A DNA stretch of 46,563 nucleotides from Collinsella sp. MSK.8.10 (lineage in GTDB: Bacteria > Actinomycetota > Coriobacteriia > Coriobacteriales > Coriobacteriaceae). The stretch's first letter is position 1; each line of letters starts with the position of its first letter. Location: assembly GCF_019041915.1 (NCBI RefSeq), contig NZ_JAHPYF010000010.1, positions 1 to 46,563 on the forward strand. The letters are read 5' to 3'. Below the pieces are notes generated by a model. It was given only the letters and a program-made list of their open reading frames with translations. It had not been told where the DNA came from and did no database searches. Positions 27,369 through 35,992 of the stretch are shown piece by piece. The translations under genes were made by a program, and so were the position numbers.

Positions 27369-28055
27369 ATGACCGTCGATCCTTTGATTCAATCCCTGAA
27401 GGGCAAGCTCGTCGTGAGCGTTCAGGCGTATATGGGCGAGCCGCTTCGTACGCCCGAGACCATGGCTCAAATGTCTCGCGCTTGCGAGCTTGGCGGCGCC
27501 GCCGCCATTCGCTGCCAGGGCCTTGCCGACATTGCCGCCATTAAGGGTCGCTGTGAGGTTCCCGTCATCGGCCTGTGGAAGGATGGGCACGAGGGCGTTT
27601 ATATCACGCCGACGCTGCGTCACGCTCGCGCCTGCGTTGCTGCCGGTGCCGATATCGTGGCGATCGACGCCACCGATCGTCCGCGCCCCGATGGCAAGAC
27701 GGTCGAGGATACCTTCCGCCCGCTGCACGAGGAGGGTGTGCTCCTGATGGCGGATTGTGCCACCATCGAGGATATTCGCCGTGCTGTTGATATGGGCTTT
27801 GACCTGGTATCCACCACGCTTTCTCACGGCGTCGCCGCCATCGACTGCACCATGGCCGATGGCCCCGATCTGCCGCTCCTGCGTCAGGCGACCGAGGAAT
27901 TCCCCGGCCTTCCCATCATTTGCGAGGGTCGCGTGCATACGCCCGAGGAGGCTCGCGCCGCGATCGATGCTGGCGCCTGGGCCGTTGTCGTCGGCACCGC
28001 CATCACGCACCCCACGAGTATTACGAGTTGGTTCAAGGCTGCGCTTGAGGCGTAA
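27369..28055 (+). CDS. nanE: N-acetylmannosamine-6-phosphate 2-epimerase
   Basis: This 228-residue TIM-barrel protein should convert ManNAc-6-P to GlcNAc-6-P, the last dedicated step of sialic-acid breakdown. Family motifs are LVVSVQAYMGEPL, the conserved AAIRCQG, PVIGLWKDGHEG, the DATDRPRPDG loop and the C-terminal phosphate-binding ICEGRVHTPEEA and VVGTAITHP. The ATG at 27369 is preferred to an upstream in-frame codon inside the preceding hairpin; AGAAAGG lies 11 nt before it. It ends the sialic-acid cluster. Confidence 0.92.
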   Translation: MTVDPLIQSLKGKLVVSVQAYMGEPLRTPETMAQMSRACELGGAAAIRCQGLADIAAIKGRCEVPVIGLWKDGHEGVYITPTLRHARACVAAGADIVAIDATDRPRPDGKTVEDTFRPLHEEGVLLMADCATIEDIRRAVDMGFDLVSTTLSHGVAAIDCTMADGPDLPLLRQATEEFPGLPIICEGRVHTPEEARAAIDAGAWAVVVGTAITHPTSITSWFKAALEA

Positions 28056-28106
28056 GACAGGCCTCGTATCCGCTCGGGGCGGTATACTCAATATAGGCAA
28101 TTGACC

Positions 28107-28143
28107 GCGCGGGATCCGGGTTGCTGGGTCCCGCGCTTGTTTT
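28107..28143 (+). terminator. Terminator after nanE
   Basis: GCGCGGGA (28107-28114) pairs with 28129-28136 and is extended inward by three pairs, with an 8-nt loop and the tail TTGTTTT. It separates the sialic-acid cluster from rapZ. A TATACT at 28083-28088 upstream of it has no good -35 partner. Confidence 0.8.
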
Positions 28144-28156
28144 CGGGAGGCAGCAC

Positions 28157-29077
28157 ATGCAAAAGGGAGATGCCATGGATGCGGCGGAGCGCTCGGAGCG
28201 CATCCCCGATATCGTCATCATCACCGGAATGTCCGGATCGGGCCGCACGCAGGCCATGCACGTGTTCGAGGACATGGGCTATTTTTGCATCGATAACCTG
28301 CCTCCGCGTCTCATCGCCCAGCTTGCCGAGCTCGTCGGCATCAATACGGGCGTGGGCAGGCATCTCGCCGTCACCTGCGATTTGCGTAGCCAGGGACTGT
28401 TTGACGAGTTGCTCGATGCGGTCGCCGCGCTCGAAGAGCGCGAGATGAGCTGCGACATCGTGTTCCTGGAGGCTTCTGACGAGGTGCTGATTCGTCGCTA
28501 CAGCGAAAATCGCCGCCGTCATCCCATTGCCAAGCCGGGGGAGACTACGGCCGATGCCATTCAGCGCGAGCGCCTTCAGCTTCAGGGCGTGCGCGACCGA
28601 GCCGATATGATTATCGACACGAGCCGTCTGCGCACCTCTGCGCTGCGCAACAAGCTACGTATGGCATTTTCCGAGCTGTCCGACCAGCAGCTCATGGACG
28701 TCCACGTGTTCTCGTTTGGCTTTAAGCACGGCATGCCCGTCGAGGCGGACATTATGATCGACGTCCGCTTCCTGCCTAATCCGTTCTACGATCCCGAGAT
28801 GCGCACGATGACCGGTCTCGATAAAAAGGTCTCCGATTTTGTTCTGGACCATCCCAAGACGCAGGAGTTTTGGAAGGCTTGGACACAGCTGCTCGATACG
28901 GTGATGCCGGGCTATATCGCGGAGGGTAAGCCGCAGCTTTCTATCGCCATCGGCTGCACGGGCGGCCAGCACCGCAGCGTTGCCATTGCCGAGGCCACGG
29001 CCCGTTACCTGGAAGGCGCTCAGTACCATGTGAGCATCTCCCACCGCGACCTGTCGCGCGCCAACACGAAGGCATAG
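28157..29077 (+). CDS. rapZ: RNase adapter protein RapZ (P-loop nucleotide-binding)
   Basis: This 306-residue protein belongs to the RapZ/YvcJ family. The N-terminal P-loop is GMSGSGRT, with arginine at the usual lysine position, a form I recall from actinobacterial homologues. Further family landmarks are FEDMGYFCIDNLPP, the internal DTS, FGFKHGMPVEADIMIDVRFL, and the C-terminal IGCTGGQHRSV and HRDL. In Enterobacteria RapZ controls GlmS via small RNAs; in Gram-positives its targets are less clear. GGGAGG lies 6 nt before the ATG at 28157. A second in-frame ATG at 28175 has an equally good site (AGGGAG, 5 nt). It ends 6 bp before whiA. Confidence 0.94.
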   Translation: MQKGDAMDAAERSERIPDIVIITGMSGSGRTQAMHVFEDMGYFCIDNLPPRLIAQLAELVGINTGVGRHLAVTCDLRSQGLFDELLDAVAALEEREMSCDIVFLEASDEVLIRRYSENRRRHPIAKPGETTADAIQRERLQLQGVRDRADMIIDTSRLRTSALRNKLRMAFSELSDQQLMDVHVFSFGFKHGMPVEADIMIDVRFLPNPFYDPEMRTMTGLDKKVSDFVLDHPKTQEFWKAWTQLLDTVMPGYIAEGKPQLSIAIGCTGGQHRSVAIAEATARYLEGAQYHVSISHRDLSRANTKA

Positions 29078-29083
29078 GCCTGC

Positions 29084-30013
29084 ATGTCGTTTACCGCTGA
29101 GGTGCGCGACGAGCTTGCGCGCTGCGAACCCGAATGTGAATACTGCGACTTGTCGACGCTTGCCGCCCTCACGCGCGTGAGCGGTACGCTCTCGCTTACC
29201 GGCTCTGGGCGGTATCGTTTGACGGTTGCGACTGAGACGGGAGCCGTCGCGCGCACGATGATCACGCTGACGCATCGTATCCTTAAGCTCAAAACGGAGT
29301 TCACCGTCCGTAAATCTGTATTGCATAAGGTTCGAAACTACCTCATCACCTTGCCTGATCAGCCCGATTTGGATAAGGCTCTGGTGCTGCTGGGCATTCT
29401 CGACCGTAGGGGAGGGCTCGTCGCAGGTGTGCCGCGTCACATTGTCGCCCGTCCATGCTGTAGACTTGCCTATATCCGCGGCGCGCTCATCGCGGGCGGC
29501 TTCGTGGCCGATCCACGCGGCGATTTTCATCTGGAGATCGCTGTGCAGGGCGAGCAATATGCCAAGGGACTTTGCGAGCTGTTGGAGCAGATTGGGGTCC
29601 ATGCTCGTGTTAATGCACGGCGGGGGTCATATGCCGTGTACATTAAGAGCGCCGAGGAAATCGAGCATCTATTAAAGCTGATTGGTGCCAAGCGCAGCGT
29701 TGCCGAGATTGAGGAGGCGCGCGCGGTCAAGTTGGTTAAGAACGATGTGAACCGTCGCGTGAATGCCGAGCTCGCCAACCAGACCAGAAGCGCCGGTGCT
29801 GCCCAACATCAGCTTGCGCTTATCGATGAGCTCGAGCAGCGTGGCCTTCGCGATGCGCTTCCGGATGCCTTGGCGGTCTTTTGCGACCTGCGCGAGCGCT
29901 ATCCTGATCTGTCGCTGCGTGATTTGGGGGAGATGGCTGACCCTCCCTTGTCGAAGTCAGCCCTCTACCATCGTGTTTTACGGCTTGAAAAGCTCATTGA
30001 AGCAAACAGGTAG
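29084..30013 (+). CDS. whiA: WhiA-family DNA-binding protein
   Basis: This 309-residue protein matches WhiA, a regulator of sporulation in Streptomyces and of cell division and chromosome segregation in other Gram-positives. The N-terminal part (FTAEVRDELA) leads into a degenerate LAGLIDADG homing-endonuclease-like domain (CCRLAYIRGALIAGGFVADP). The C-terminus carries a helix-turn-helix (LSLRDLGEMADPPLSKSALYHRVLRLEKL). It follows rapZ by 6 bp. In many actinobacteria and firmicutes a yvcK gene lies between rapZ and whiA; here there is none. Confidence 0.95.
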   Translation: MSFTAEVRDELARCEPECEYCDLSTLAALTRVSGTLSLTGSGRYRLTVATETGAVARTMITLTHRILKLKTEFTVRKSVLHKVRNYLITLPDQPDLDKALVLLGILDRRGGLVAGVPRHIVARPCCRLAYIRGALIAGGFVADPRGDFHLEIAVQGEQYAKGLCELLEQIGVHARVNARRGSYAVYIKSAEEIEHLLKLIGAKRSVAEIEEARAVKLVKNDVNRRVNAELANQTRSAGAAQHQLALIDELEQRGLRDALPDALAVFCDLRERYPDLSLRDLGEMADPPLSKSALYHRVLRLEKLIEANR

Positions 30014-30206
30014 TTTGAAGTAACGACTTATATATGGATTTAGCTGCTATTTTAGTCTTTAAAACGTTTTAACGTAAATTTGATTTTCAATTTCGAGCAT
30101 TCTCGTGAAATTCAAGTCAAAAAAAAGGTATATTAGGCGAGTGGTTAGTTTGTGGGCCTCAACGGCGGGCGCTGTAGCTCGCGGGGGCCTTACGAAAGGA
30201 GACACA
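30014..30206 (+). promoter_or_regulatory. gap leader with a perfect 14-bp palindrome
   Basis: This AT-rich gap holds the perfect palindrome TTAAAACGTTTTAA (30059-30072), an operator-like site with the central CG typical of LacI/CcpA-family targets. A second dyad (AATTTC at 30089-30094 with GAAATT at 30107-30112) follows. TATATT (30129-30134) could be a -10 but lacks a clear -35. The most likely regulation is of gap and the glycolytic genes; this is inference. Confidence 0.5.
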
Positions 30207-31232
30207 ATGGCAGTAAAGGTTGCTATTAACGGCTTCGGTCGCATCGGTCGTCTGGCTTTCCGTCAGATGTTCGGTCATGAGGGCTCCGAGATCGTCGCTA
30301 TCAACGACCTCACCTCTCCCGATATGCTCGCTTACCTGCTGAAGTACGACTCCACGCAGGGCAACTACGCTCGCGATCACGAGGTCGTTGCTGGCGAGGA
30401 TTCCATCACCGTTGACGGCAAGGAGATCAAGATCTACAAGGAGGCCGACGCCAACAACCTGCCTTGGGGCGACCTTGACGTCGACGTCGTTCTCGAGTGC
30501 ACCGGCTTCTACACCAGCAAGGCTAAGGCTCAGGCCCACATCAACGCTGGCGCCAAGAAGGTCGTCATCTCCGCTCCGGCCGGCAGCGATCTGCCCACCA
30601 TCGTGTACAACGTCAACCATGAGACGCTGACCGCTGAGGACAACATCATCTCCGCTGCTTCCTGCACCACCAACTGCCTCGCCCCGATGGCCAAGGGTCT
30701 GAACGACTTCGCTCCCATCGTGTCCGGCATCATGACCACCATCCACGCCTTCACCGGCGACCAGATGCCGCTCGACGGCCCGCAGCGCAAGGGCAACTTC
30801 CGTCGCTCCCGCGCCTGCTCCGAGAACATCGTCCCGAACACCACGGGCGCTGCCAAGGCCATCGGCCTGGTTCTCCCCGAGCTCAACGGCAAGCTCATCG
30901 GTGCCGCCCAGCGCGTCCCGACGCCGACCGGCTCGCTGACCAACCTCTACGCCGTCGTTGACAAGAAGGTCACCGTCGACGAGGTCAACGCTGCCATGAA
31001 GGCCTACGCCGAGACCATCCCCGAGACCTTCGCCTACAACGAGGACCAGATCGTCTCCCGCGACATCGTCGGCGAGACCCACGGCTCCATCTTCGACGCC
31101 ACTCAGACCATGTGCTCTGACCTCGGCAACGGCCAGACCCTCGTTCAGGTCACCTCTTGGTACGACAACGAGAACTCCTACACCTCTCAGATGGTCCGCA
31201 CCATCAAGTACTTCGAGAAGTTCGTTGCTTAA
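30207..31232 (+). CDS. gap: Glyceraldehyde-3-phosphate dehydrogenase, type I
   Basis: This 341-residue glycolytic enzyme oxidises glyceraldehyde-3-phosphate to 1,3-bisphosphoglycerate with NAD. The Rossmann motif INGFGRIGR is at the N-terminus, with Asn-Asp at the end of the second strand (AINDLTSP), which favours NAD over NADP. The catalytic cysteine is in SCTTNC (152-157), and the C-terminal [15 protein letters not shown] is typical. GAAAGGAG precedes the ATG by a normal distance; a long upstream extension in frame is rejected. A terminator follows, so gap mRNA may be partly separate from pgk-tpiA-gpmI. Confidence 0.98.
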   Translation: MAVKVAINGFGRIGRLAFRQMFGHEGSEIVAINDLTSPDMLAYLLKYDSTQGNYARDHEVVAGEDSITVDGKEIKIYKEADANNLPWGDLDVDVVLECTGFYTSKAKAQAHINAGAKKVVISAPAGSDLPTIVYNVNHETLTAEDNIISAASCTTNCLAPMAKGLNDFAPIVSGIMTTIHAFTGDQMPLDGPQRKGNFRRSRACSENIVPNTTGAAKAIGLVLPELNGKLIGAAQRVPTPTGSLTNLYAVVDKKVTVDEVNAAMKAYAETIPETFAYNEDQIVSRDIVGETHGSIFDATQTMCSDLGNGQTLVQVTSWYDNENSYTSQMVRTIKYFEKFVA

Positions 31233-31270
31233 TTTAGCTTTTAGCGAATAGCTCGTTGAGCGTCTAAAGA

Positions 31271-31316
31271 AGGGCGCGGCCTTATAGGGCTTACACCCTA
31301 GGGTCGCGCCCTTTTT
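31271..31316 (+). terminator. Terminator between gap and pgk
   Basis: AGGGCGCG (31271-31278) pairs with 31305-31312, with further pairing inside the loop (AGGG 31286-31289 with 31296-31299), followed by TTTTT. It could be partly leaky so that pgk, tpiA and gpmI are also read from the gap promoter. Confidence 0.85.
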
Positions 31317-31372
31317 ATAAGAAATCGTCTGCCGTAATGGGAGGCAGACACGTACGAAAGGTAGAAGCAAAC

Positions 31373-32563
31373 ATGGCCTTTACCAAGAAGACCGTCCGCG
31401 ACATCGATGTCGACGGAAAGCGCGTTCTCGTCCGCGTTGACTTTAACGTGCCTATCAAGGATGGCGTCGTTGGCGACACCACCCGTATCAAGGCTGCCCT
31501 GCCCACCATCAACTACCTCGTTGAGCACAACGCTCGCGTCATCCTCATGAGCCATCTCGGCCGTCCCGAGGGCACCGGCTTCCAGCCCGAGCTGTCCCTC
31601 GAGCCCGTCGCCAAGAAGCTCGCTGAGCTCTCTGGTCTCGACGTTGCCTTTGTCGCCGACACCTACGGCGAGAAGGCTGCCGAGGCTGTCGCTGCCGTCG
31701 AGCCGGGCAAGGTTCTCGTTCTCGAGAACGTCCGCTTCGATAAGCGTGAGAAGAAGAACGATCCCGAGATCGCCAAGAAGCTCGCTTCCTATGGTGACGT
31801 CTTCGTTCTCGATGCCTTCGGCACCGCTCACCGCGCCCAGGGTTCCGTCGTGGGCCCCGCCGCTTATCTGCCCGCCGTCGCCGGCTTCCTTCTCGAGAAG
31901 GAGGTCGACACGCTGACCGGCATCTTCGCCGAGCCCGAGCGTCCCTTCGTCGCCATCGTCGGTGGTTCCAAGGTTTCCTCCAAGATCGGCGTTCTCGATC
32001 ACCTCATCGACTCCGCTGACACCCTGATCATCGGTGGCGGCATGGCCTACACCTTCTTCCTGGCTCAGGGCCTGTCCGTTGGCCAGTCCCTCAAGGAAGA
32101 GGACTGGGTCGAGCGCGCCGGCGAGATGCTCAAGAAGGCCGAGGAGAAGGGTGTCAAGATCCTGCTCCCCATCGACAACCGTGTTGCCGATCACTTTGGC
32201 GAGGACGCTGTCCCCGAGGTTGTTGCTTCCGACGCTATCCCCGACGATCGTGAGGGTATGGACATCGGTCCCAAGACCGAGGAGCTCTATGCCGAGGCTG
32301 TCAAGGGCGCCAAGACCGTGTTCTGGAACGGCCCCATGGGCGTCTTCGAGTTTGACAACTTTGCTCACGGCACCCAGGCTATCGCCGAGGCTCTCGCCGA
32401 GGCTGACTGCACCTCGATCATCGGCGGTGGTGACTCTGTCGCAGCTGTCAACAAGTTCAACCTGGCCGACAAGATGAGCTGGATCTCCACCGGTGGTGGC
32501 GCTTCCATGGAGCTCGTCGAGGGTAAGGCCCTGCCCGGAGTGGAGGCGCTTCTCGATGCCTAA
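31373..32563 (+). CDS. pgk: Phosphoglycerate kinase
   Basis: This 396-residue enzyme makes ATP from 1,3-bisphosphoglycerate. It begins with the family N-terminus (KKTVRDIDVDGKRVLVRVDFNVP), shows MSHLGRPEG and LVLENVRFDKREKKN, and has the C-terminal nucleotide site VFWNGPMGVFE and GGGDSVAAV. ATG at 31373 is chosen because the upstream in-frame residues do not match the family; GAAAGG lies 11 nt before. Its end overlaps tpiA by 8 bp (ATGCCTAA). Confidence 0.98.
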   Translation: MAFTKKTVRDIDVDGKRVLVRVDFNVPIKDGVVGDTTRIKAALPTINYLVEHNARVILMSHLGRPEGTGFQPELSLEPVAKKLAELSGLDVAFVADTYGEKAAEAVAAVEPGKVLVLENVRFDKREKKNDPEIAKKLASYGDVFVLDAFGTAHRAQGSVVGPAAYLPAVAGFLLEKEVDTLTGIFAEPERPFVAIVGGSKVSSKIGVLDHLIDSADTLIIGGGMAYTFFLAQGLSVGQSLKEEDWVERAGEMLKKAEEKGVKILLPIDNRVADHFGEDAVPEVVASDAIPDDREGMDIGPKTEELYAEAVKGAKTVFWNGPMGVFEFDNFAHGTQAIAEALAEADCTSIIGGGDSVAAVNKFNLADKMSWISTGGGASMELVEGKALPGVEALLDA

Positions 32564-33323
32564 TCGCACCCTTCTTATCGCTGGTAACTGGAAGATGAAC
32601 AACGACGTCGCCGAGGCCGCCAAGCTCGCCGACGAGCTGGCTCAGGCTCTGCCCGAGGTTCCGGCTGGCGTCGAGGTGCTCGTCTGCCCTCCGACCATCG
32701 ACATCACCACGGTTCATGACCGCATTCAGGCTGCCCCCATCGCCCTCGGTGCACAGAACGTGTACTGGGAGGCCAAGGGTGCCTTCACCGGTGAGTCTTC
32801 TTGCGACATGCTCAAGTCCGCTGGCTGCACCTACTGCATCATCGGTCACTCCGAGCGTCGCGACTACTTCCACGAGACCGACGAGGACCAGAACAAGAAG
32901 GCCAAGGCTCTCGTTGCCGCCGGTCTTGTTCCCGTCTTCTGCTGCGGCGAGTCCCTCGAGGTCCGCGAGGCTGGCACCTATGTCGAGCACGTCGTGAACC
33001 AGGTCAAGGCTGGCCTTGCTGGCCTTGAGATCACCTGCCCCAAGCAGGTCGTCGTCGCCTACGAGCCCATCTGGGCCATCGGCACCGGCAAGACCGCTAC
33101 CGCCGAGGATGCTCAGGAGGTCTGCGGTGCTATCCGTGAGACCCTCAAAGAGATGTTCGGCGAGGAGCTCGCTAACGGCATCCGCGTGCTGTATGGCGGT
33201 TCCGCCAAGCCCGGCAACATCGCCGAGCTCGTCGCCAAGCCCGACGTTGACGGCGCCCTCGTGGGCGGCGCTTCGCTCAAGGCTGCCGACTTCGCCTCTA
33301 TGGTCGTCAAGGCAGGCGAGTAG
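32556..33323 (+). CDS. tpiA: Triosephosphate isomerase
   Basis: This 255-residue TIM barrel interconverts dihydroxyacetone phosphate and glyceraldehyde-3-phosphate. The N-terminal catalytic lysine is in AGNWKMN, the catalytic histidine in IIGHSERR, the catalytic glutamate in AYEPIWAIGTGK, and the phosphate-binding YGGSAKPGN and GALVGGASL segments follow. Its start lies within the end of pgk (8-bp overlap), so translation is coupled. It ends 5 bp before gpmI. Confidence 0.98.
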   Translation: MPNRTLLIAGNWKMNNDVAEAAKLADELAQALPEVPAGVEVLVCPPTIDITTVHDRIQAAPIALGAQNVYWEAKGAFTGESSCDMLKSAGCTYCIIGHSERRDYFHETDEDQNKKAKALVAAGLVPVFCCGESLEVREAGTYVEHVVNQVKAGLAGLEITCPKQVVVAYEPIWAIGTGKTATAEDAQEVCGAIRETLKEMFGEELANGIRVLYGGSAKPGNIAELVAKPDVDGALVGGASLKAADFASMVVKAGE

Positions 33324-33328
33324 GACAT

Positions 33329-34882
33329 ATGGCACAACGTCATCTTCCTGCACTCCTGATTATCATGGATGGCTGCGGCCTTGCTCCGGCCGATGGCGAG
33401 AATGCCGTCGCCGCTGCCAAGACGCCCTTCCTTGATGGCCTGTACGAGAAGTACCCCCACACCACGCTCGGTGCTTCGGGCGAGGACGTGGGCCTTCCCG
33501 ACGGCCAGATGGGCAACTCCGAGGTGGGTCACCTCAACATCGGTGCCGGCCGCATCGTGTTCCAGGAGCTTTCGCGCATCAACAACGCCATCAAGGACGG
33601 CTCCATCGCCAAGAACGAGGTTTTTGTCAAGGCTATGGACGACGTCAAGGCTGACGGTAAGACTCTCCACCTCATGGGCCTTATGAGCCCGGGCGGTGTT
33701 CATTCTCACATGAACCACGTCGAGGCTCTGGTCAAGATGGCTGCCGAGCACGGTGTCAAGACCGTTCGCGTCCACGCCTTCATGGATGGTCGCGACGTTG
33801 ACCCGCAGTCCGGTGCCGGTTACATGAGTGAGTTCTGCGCCTTCCTGGCTAAGATCTCCGAGGAGACCGGTTGCGACGCTCGCGTTGCCACCGTCTCGGG
33901 CCGTTATTGGGCCATGGACCGCGATAATCGTTGGGAGCGCATCCAGCGCGCCTACGACGTCATGGTCAACGCGTCCGATGCCGATACCGACCCCGTTGCC
34001 GGTATCAAGGCCTACTACGAGAAGGATCCGCGCGGCGACGAGTTCGTCGAGCCCTTCGCTGCCCACAACGAGGGCATTCACGAGGGCGACGCGGCCATCT
34101 TCTTCAACTTCCGTCCCGACCGCGCTCGTCAGATGACCCGCGTGTTCACGGACAAGGAGTTCGACGGCTTTGAGCGCGAGCAGATCAAGCTTTCGCACTT
34201 TGTGACGATGACCGAGTACGATCCGACGTTTGACGTCGAGGTCGCCTTCCCCAAGACGTTCCCCGAGAACGTCCTGGCCGACGTTATCGCCGCCAATGGC
34301 CTGAAGCAGCTGCACACTGCCGAGACCGAGAAGTACGCCCACGTGACGTTCTTCCTCAACGGTGGCATCGAGGAGCCCAAGGAGGGCGAGGAGCGCGTGC
34401 TCGTCGCTTCCCCCAAGGTTGCTACCTACGATCTGCAGCCCGAGATGAGCGCTCCCGAGGTTACCGAGAAGCTCGTCGCCGCCATCAACGAGGATCGCGC
34501 TGATTTCTACATCGTGAACTTCGCGAACTGCGACATGGTTGGTCACACCGGTGTCTTCGACGCTGCCGTTAAGGCTGTCGAGGCTGTTGACGATGCCCTG
34601 TCCAAGGTTGTCCCGGCGATTCTCGCCAAGGGCGGCTTTGCGCTGATTACCGCCGACCACGGCAACGCCGATCACATGTTTGACGTTGCTTCCGACGGTT
34701 CCAAGCATCCGTTTACGGCTCACACCACCAACCGTGTGCCGTTCATCATCGTTGATGAGAAGGCACAGCTCACCGGTATCGAGGACGGCCGTCTTTCCGA
34801 TATCGCTCCGACCATGCTCACCATGGCTGGTATTGAGCCTTCCGCCGAGATGACGGGCCGCGTGCTCGCCACCGAGGCCTAA
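33329..34882 (+). CDS. gpmI: 2,3-bisphosphoglycerate-independent phosphoglycerate mutase
   Basis: This 517-residue, manganese-dependent enzyme of the alkaline phosphatase superfamily interconverts 3- and 2-phosphoglycerate. The N-terminal metal-binding strand reads IIMDGCG where DGWG is usual. The catalytic serine is in MGNSEVGH. The C-terminal metal ligands are in NCDMVGHTG and TADHGNADHM. Length is normal. It lies 5 bp after tpiA, completing gap-pgk-tpiA-gpmI, and is followed by a strong terminator. Confidence 0.97.
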   Translation: MAQRHLPALLIIMDGCGLAPADGENAVAAAKTPFLDGLYEKYPHTTLGASGEDVGLPDGQMGNSEVGHLNIGAGRIVFQELSRINNAIKDGSIAKNEVFVKAMDDVKADGKTLHLMGLMSPGGVHSHMNHVEALVKMAAEHGVKTVRVHAFMDGRDVDPQSGAGYMSEFCAFLAKISEETGCDARVATVSGRYWAMDRDNRWERIQRAYDVMVNASDADTDPVAGIKAYYEKDPRGDEFVEPFAAHNEGIHEGDAAIFFNFRPDRARQMTRVFTDKEFDGFEREQIKLSHFVTMTEYDPTFDVEVAFPKTFPENVLADVIAANGLKQLHTAETEKYAHVTFFLNGGIEEPKEGEERVLVASPKVATYDLQPEMSAPEVTEKLVAAINEDRADFYIVNFANCDMVGHTGVFDAAVKAVEAVDDALSKVVPAILAKGGFALITADHGNADHMFDVASDGSKHPFTAHTTNRVPFIIVDEKAQLTGIEDGRLSDIAPTMLTMAGIEPSAEMTGRVLATEA

Positions 34883-34908
34883 TAGAAAACAAATACCGTT
34901 TTCTAGTA

Positions 34909-34942
34909 AGGGGGTTGTCCACGACCGGACAACCCCCTTTTT
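34909..34942 (+). terminator. Terminator after gpmI
   Basis: GGGGGTTGTCC (34910-34920) pairs perfectly with 34927-34937 over a 6-nt loop, followed by TTTTT. A smaller dyad (TAGAAAAC 34883-34890 with 34898-34905) precedes it. It closes the glycolytic unit immediately before the RAYT element. Confidence 0.93.
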
Positions 34943-34944
34943 AA

Positions 34945-34985
34945 TATTTCTGCCATTTGGGGACGGGGTAGAAATGGTAGAAATA
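34945..34985 (+). repeat. Left REP-like palindrome of the RAYT element
   Basis: Arms TATTTCTGCCATTT (34945-34958) and 34972-34985 fold over a G-rich 13-nt loop. The loop plus right arm is repeated in inverted orientation downstream of the transposase. Confidence 0.8.
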
Positions 34986-35123
34986 CTTTTCCTCTAAAGC
35001 TTGACTTCCCGTTTGCCTGTGAGGGTTTGCCGCTGGCTAGTTTTCTTTCGTTGCCAACCTTGTATTAATGCCTATCTGGGTAGAGTTTGATGCAAACATG
35101 CTTGCGGATTGTGAGGTCCAGCA

Positions 35124-35873
35124 ATGACAAGGCAGGCCAGAGTTAAGTCCCCCTATGGCTATTACCACGTGATGATGAGAGGCTGTGGCAAGCAGTATCT
35201 ATTCGAAGAGGATTATCAGCGCAGGTTTTTCATGTCCGTAGCAGGCGAAGCATGCACGCAGTACAAGGCATCGTTATGTGCCTGGTGCCGCATGGACAAC
35301 CACGTGCATATGCTGCTTTCTGATCACGAGGACCATATGTGGGAGATTATCCATTACATAGGAACCCTCTATGGTCAGTTTTTCAACAGGGTGACCGGAC
35401 GCTGTGGCCCTGTATTTCAGGATCGCTATAAAAGTAAGCCAATCGAGTCTAACGACTATTTTATGCAAGCAATTCGCTATATTCACGATAATCCGATTGA
35501 GCTTGGTTGCCGTCCGGAATGCTACCAATGGAGCAGCTATCAAGCCTACCTTGGTGAAGGCGGCCATCTGGACCGAAGCATCCTATTTAGTCTAATCGGT
35601 GGACAGGGAAATTTTGAATCCTTTAGCAAATCGGGCCGCAAGGATACCTATGTATTGAATACGGGTCGTTCGATGACGGTATTTGAGCAGGAGCGCAAGG
35701 CTAGGGGAGTTCTGAACGGCATGGATCCCCATGATGTTATAGGGCTTCCCGGTCCATTTGAACGTGCCGAGGCTGTTCGAAGGCTGTATGAGGCCGGCTT
35801 TAGTGAGCGACAGATTGTCCGTCTTACGGGGCTTGGACGCTATGTCGTTCAAACTGCTGTCAAATCACTTTAA
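35124..35873 (+). CDS. REP-associated tyrosine transposase (Y1_Tnp, HUH superfamily)
   Basis: This 249-residue protein has the RAYT/IS200-like fold. The HUH metal-binding motif is His60-Val-His62 in MDNHVHMLL. The conserved DYFMQAIRYIHDNP segment carries candidate catalytic tyrosines (Tyr112, Tyr119). The C-terminal 60 residues (FSERQIVRLTGLGRYVV) look like a helix-turn-helix that would read DNA. RAYTs cut and join single-stranded DNA at REP sequences and are often single-copy, domesticated genes. The gene is less GC-rich than its neighbours, in line with transfer. The ribosome-binding site is weak. Confidence 0.9.
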   Translation: MTRQARVKSPYGYYHVMMRGCGKQYLFEEDYQRRFFMSVAGEACTQYKASLCAWCRMDNHVHMLLSDHEDHMWEIIHYIGTLYGQFFNRVTGRCGPVFQDRYKSKPIESNDYFMQAIRYIHDNPIELGCRPECYQWSSYQAYLGEGGHLDRSILFSLIGGQGNFESFSKSGRKDTYVLNTGRSMTVFEQERKARGVLNGMDPHDVIGLPGPFERAEAVRRLYEAGFSERQIVRLTGLGRYVVQTAVKSL

Positions 35874-35891
35874 TAGATGAAAATCAAGAGC

Positions 35892-35918
35892 TATTTCTGC
35901 CATTTCTACCCCGTCCCC
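35892..35918 (-). repeat. Right inverted REP-like copy of the RAYT element
   Basis: Read on the minus strand, this begins GGGGACGGGGTAGAAATGG and matches 34959-34985 with a single mismatch over 27 nt. The second palindrome arm is not seen beside it. Confidence 0.8.
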
Positions 35919-35992
35919 GAGTGGCGGGTAGGGGAGAGCGGGGGTTGTGGTACAGTACTGGAGTTTGAATTGTTCTATTAAGGAGCTTATCT

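Larger units (their letters stand above)
34945..35918 (+). mobile_element. RAYT/IS200-like element flanked by inverted REP-like repeats
   Basis: The transposase gene at 35124-35873 is bracketed by an inverted repeat. GGGGACGGGGTAGAAATGG begins the left copy (34959-34985), and the same 27 nt occur inverted at 35892-35918 with one mismatch. The left copy is part of a larger palindrome (34945-34958 with 34972-34985, one G-T pair, 13-nt loop), as expected for a REP. The right copy has only one arm. The element sits between the gpmI terminator and secG. REP sequences processed by tyrosine transposases are known for this family. Confidence 0.8.

Noticed and set aside
28157..28180. Defective RapZ because of GRT instead of GKT in the P-loop
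   Set aside because: Arginine at this position is a form I recall from actinobacterial RapZ proteins, so it is a lineage trait and not a loss.
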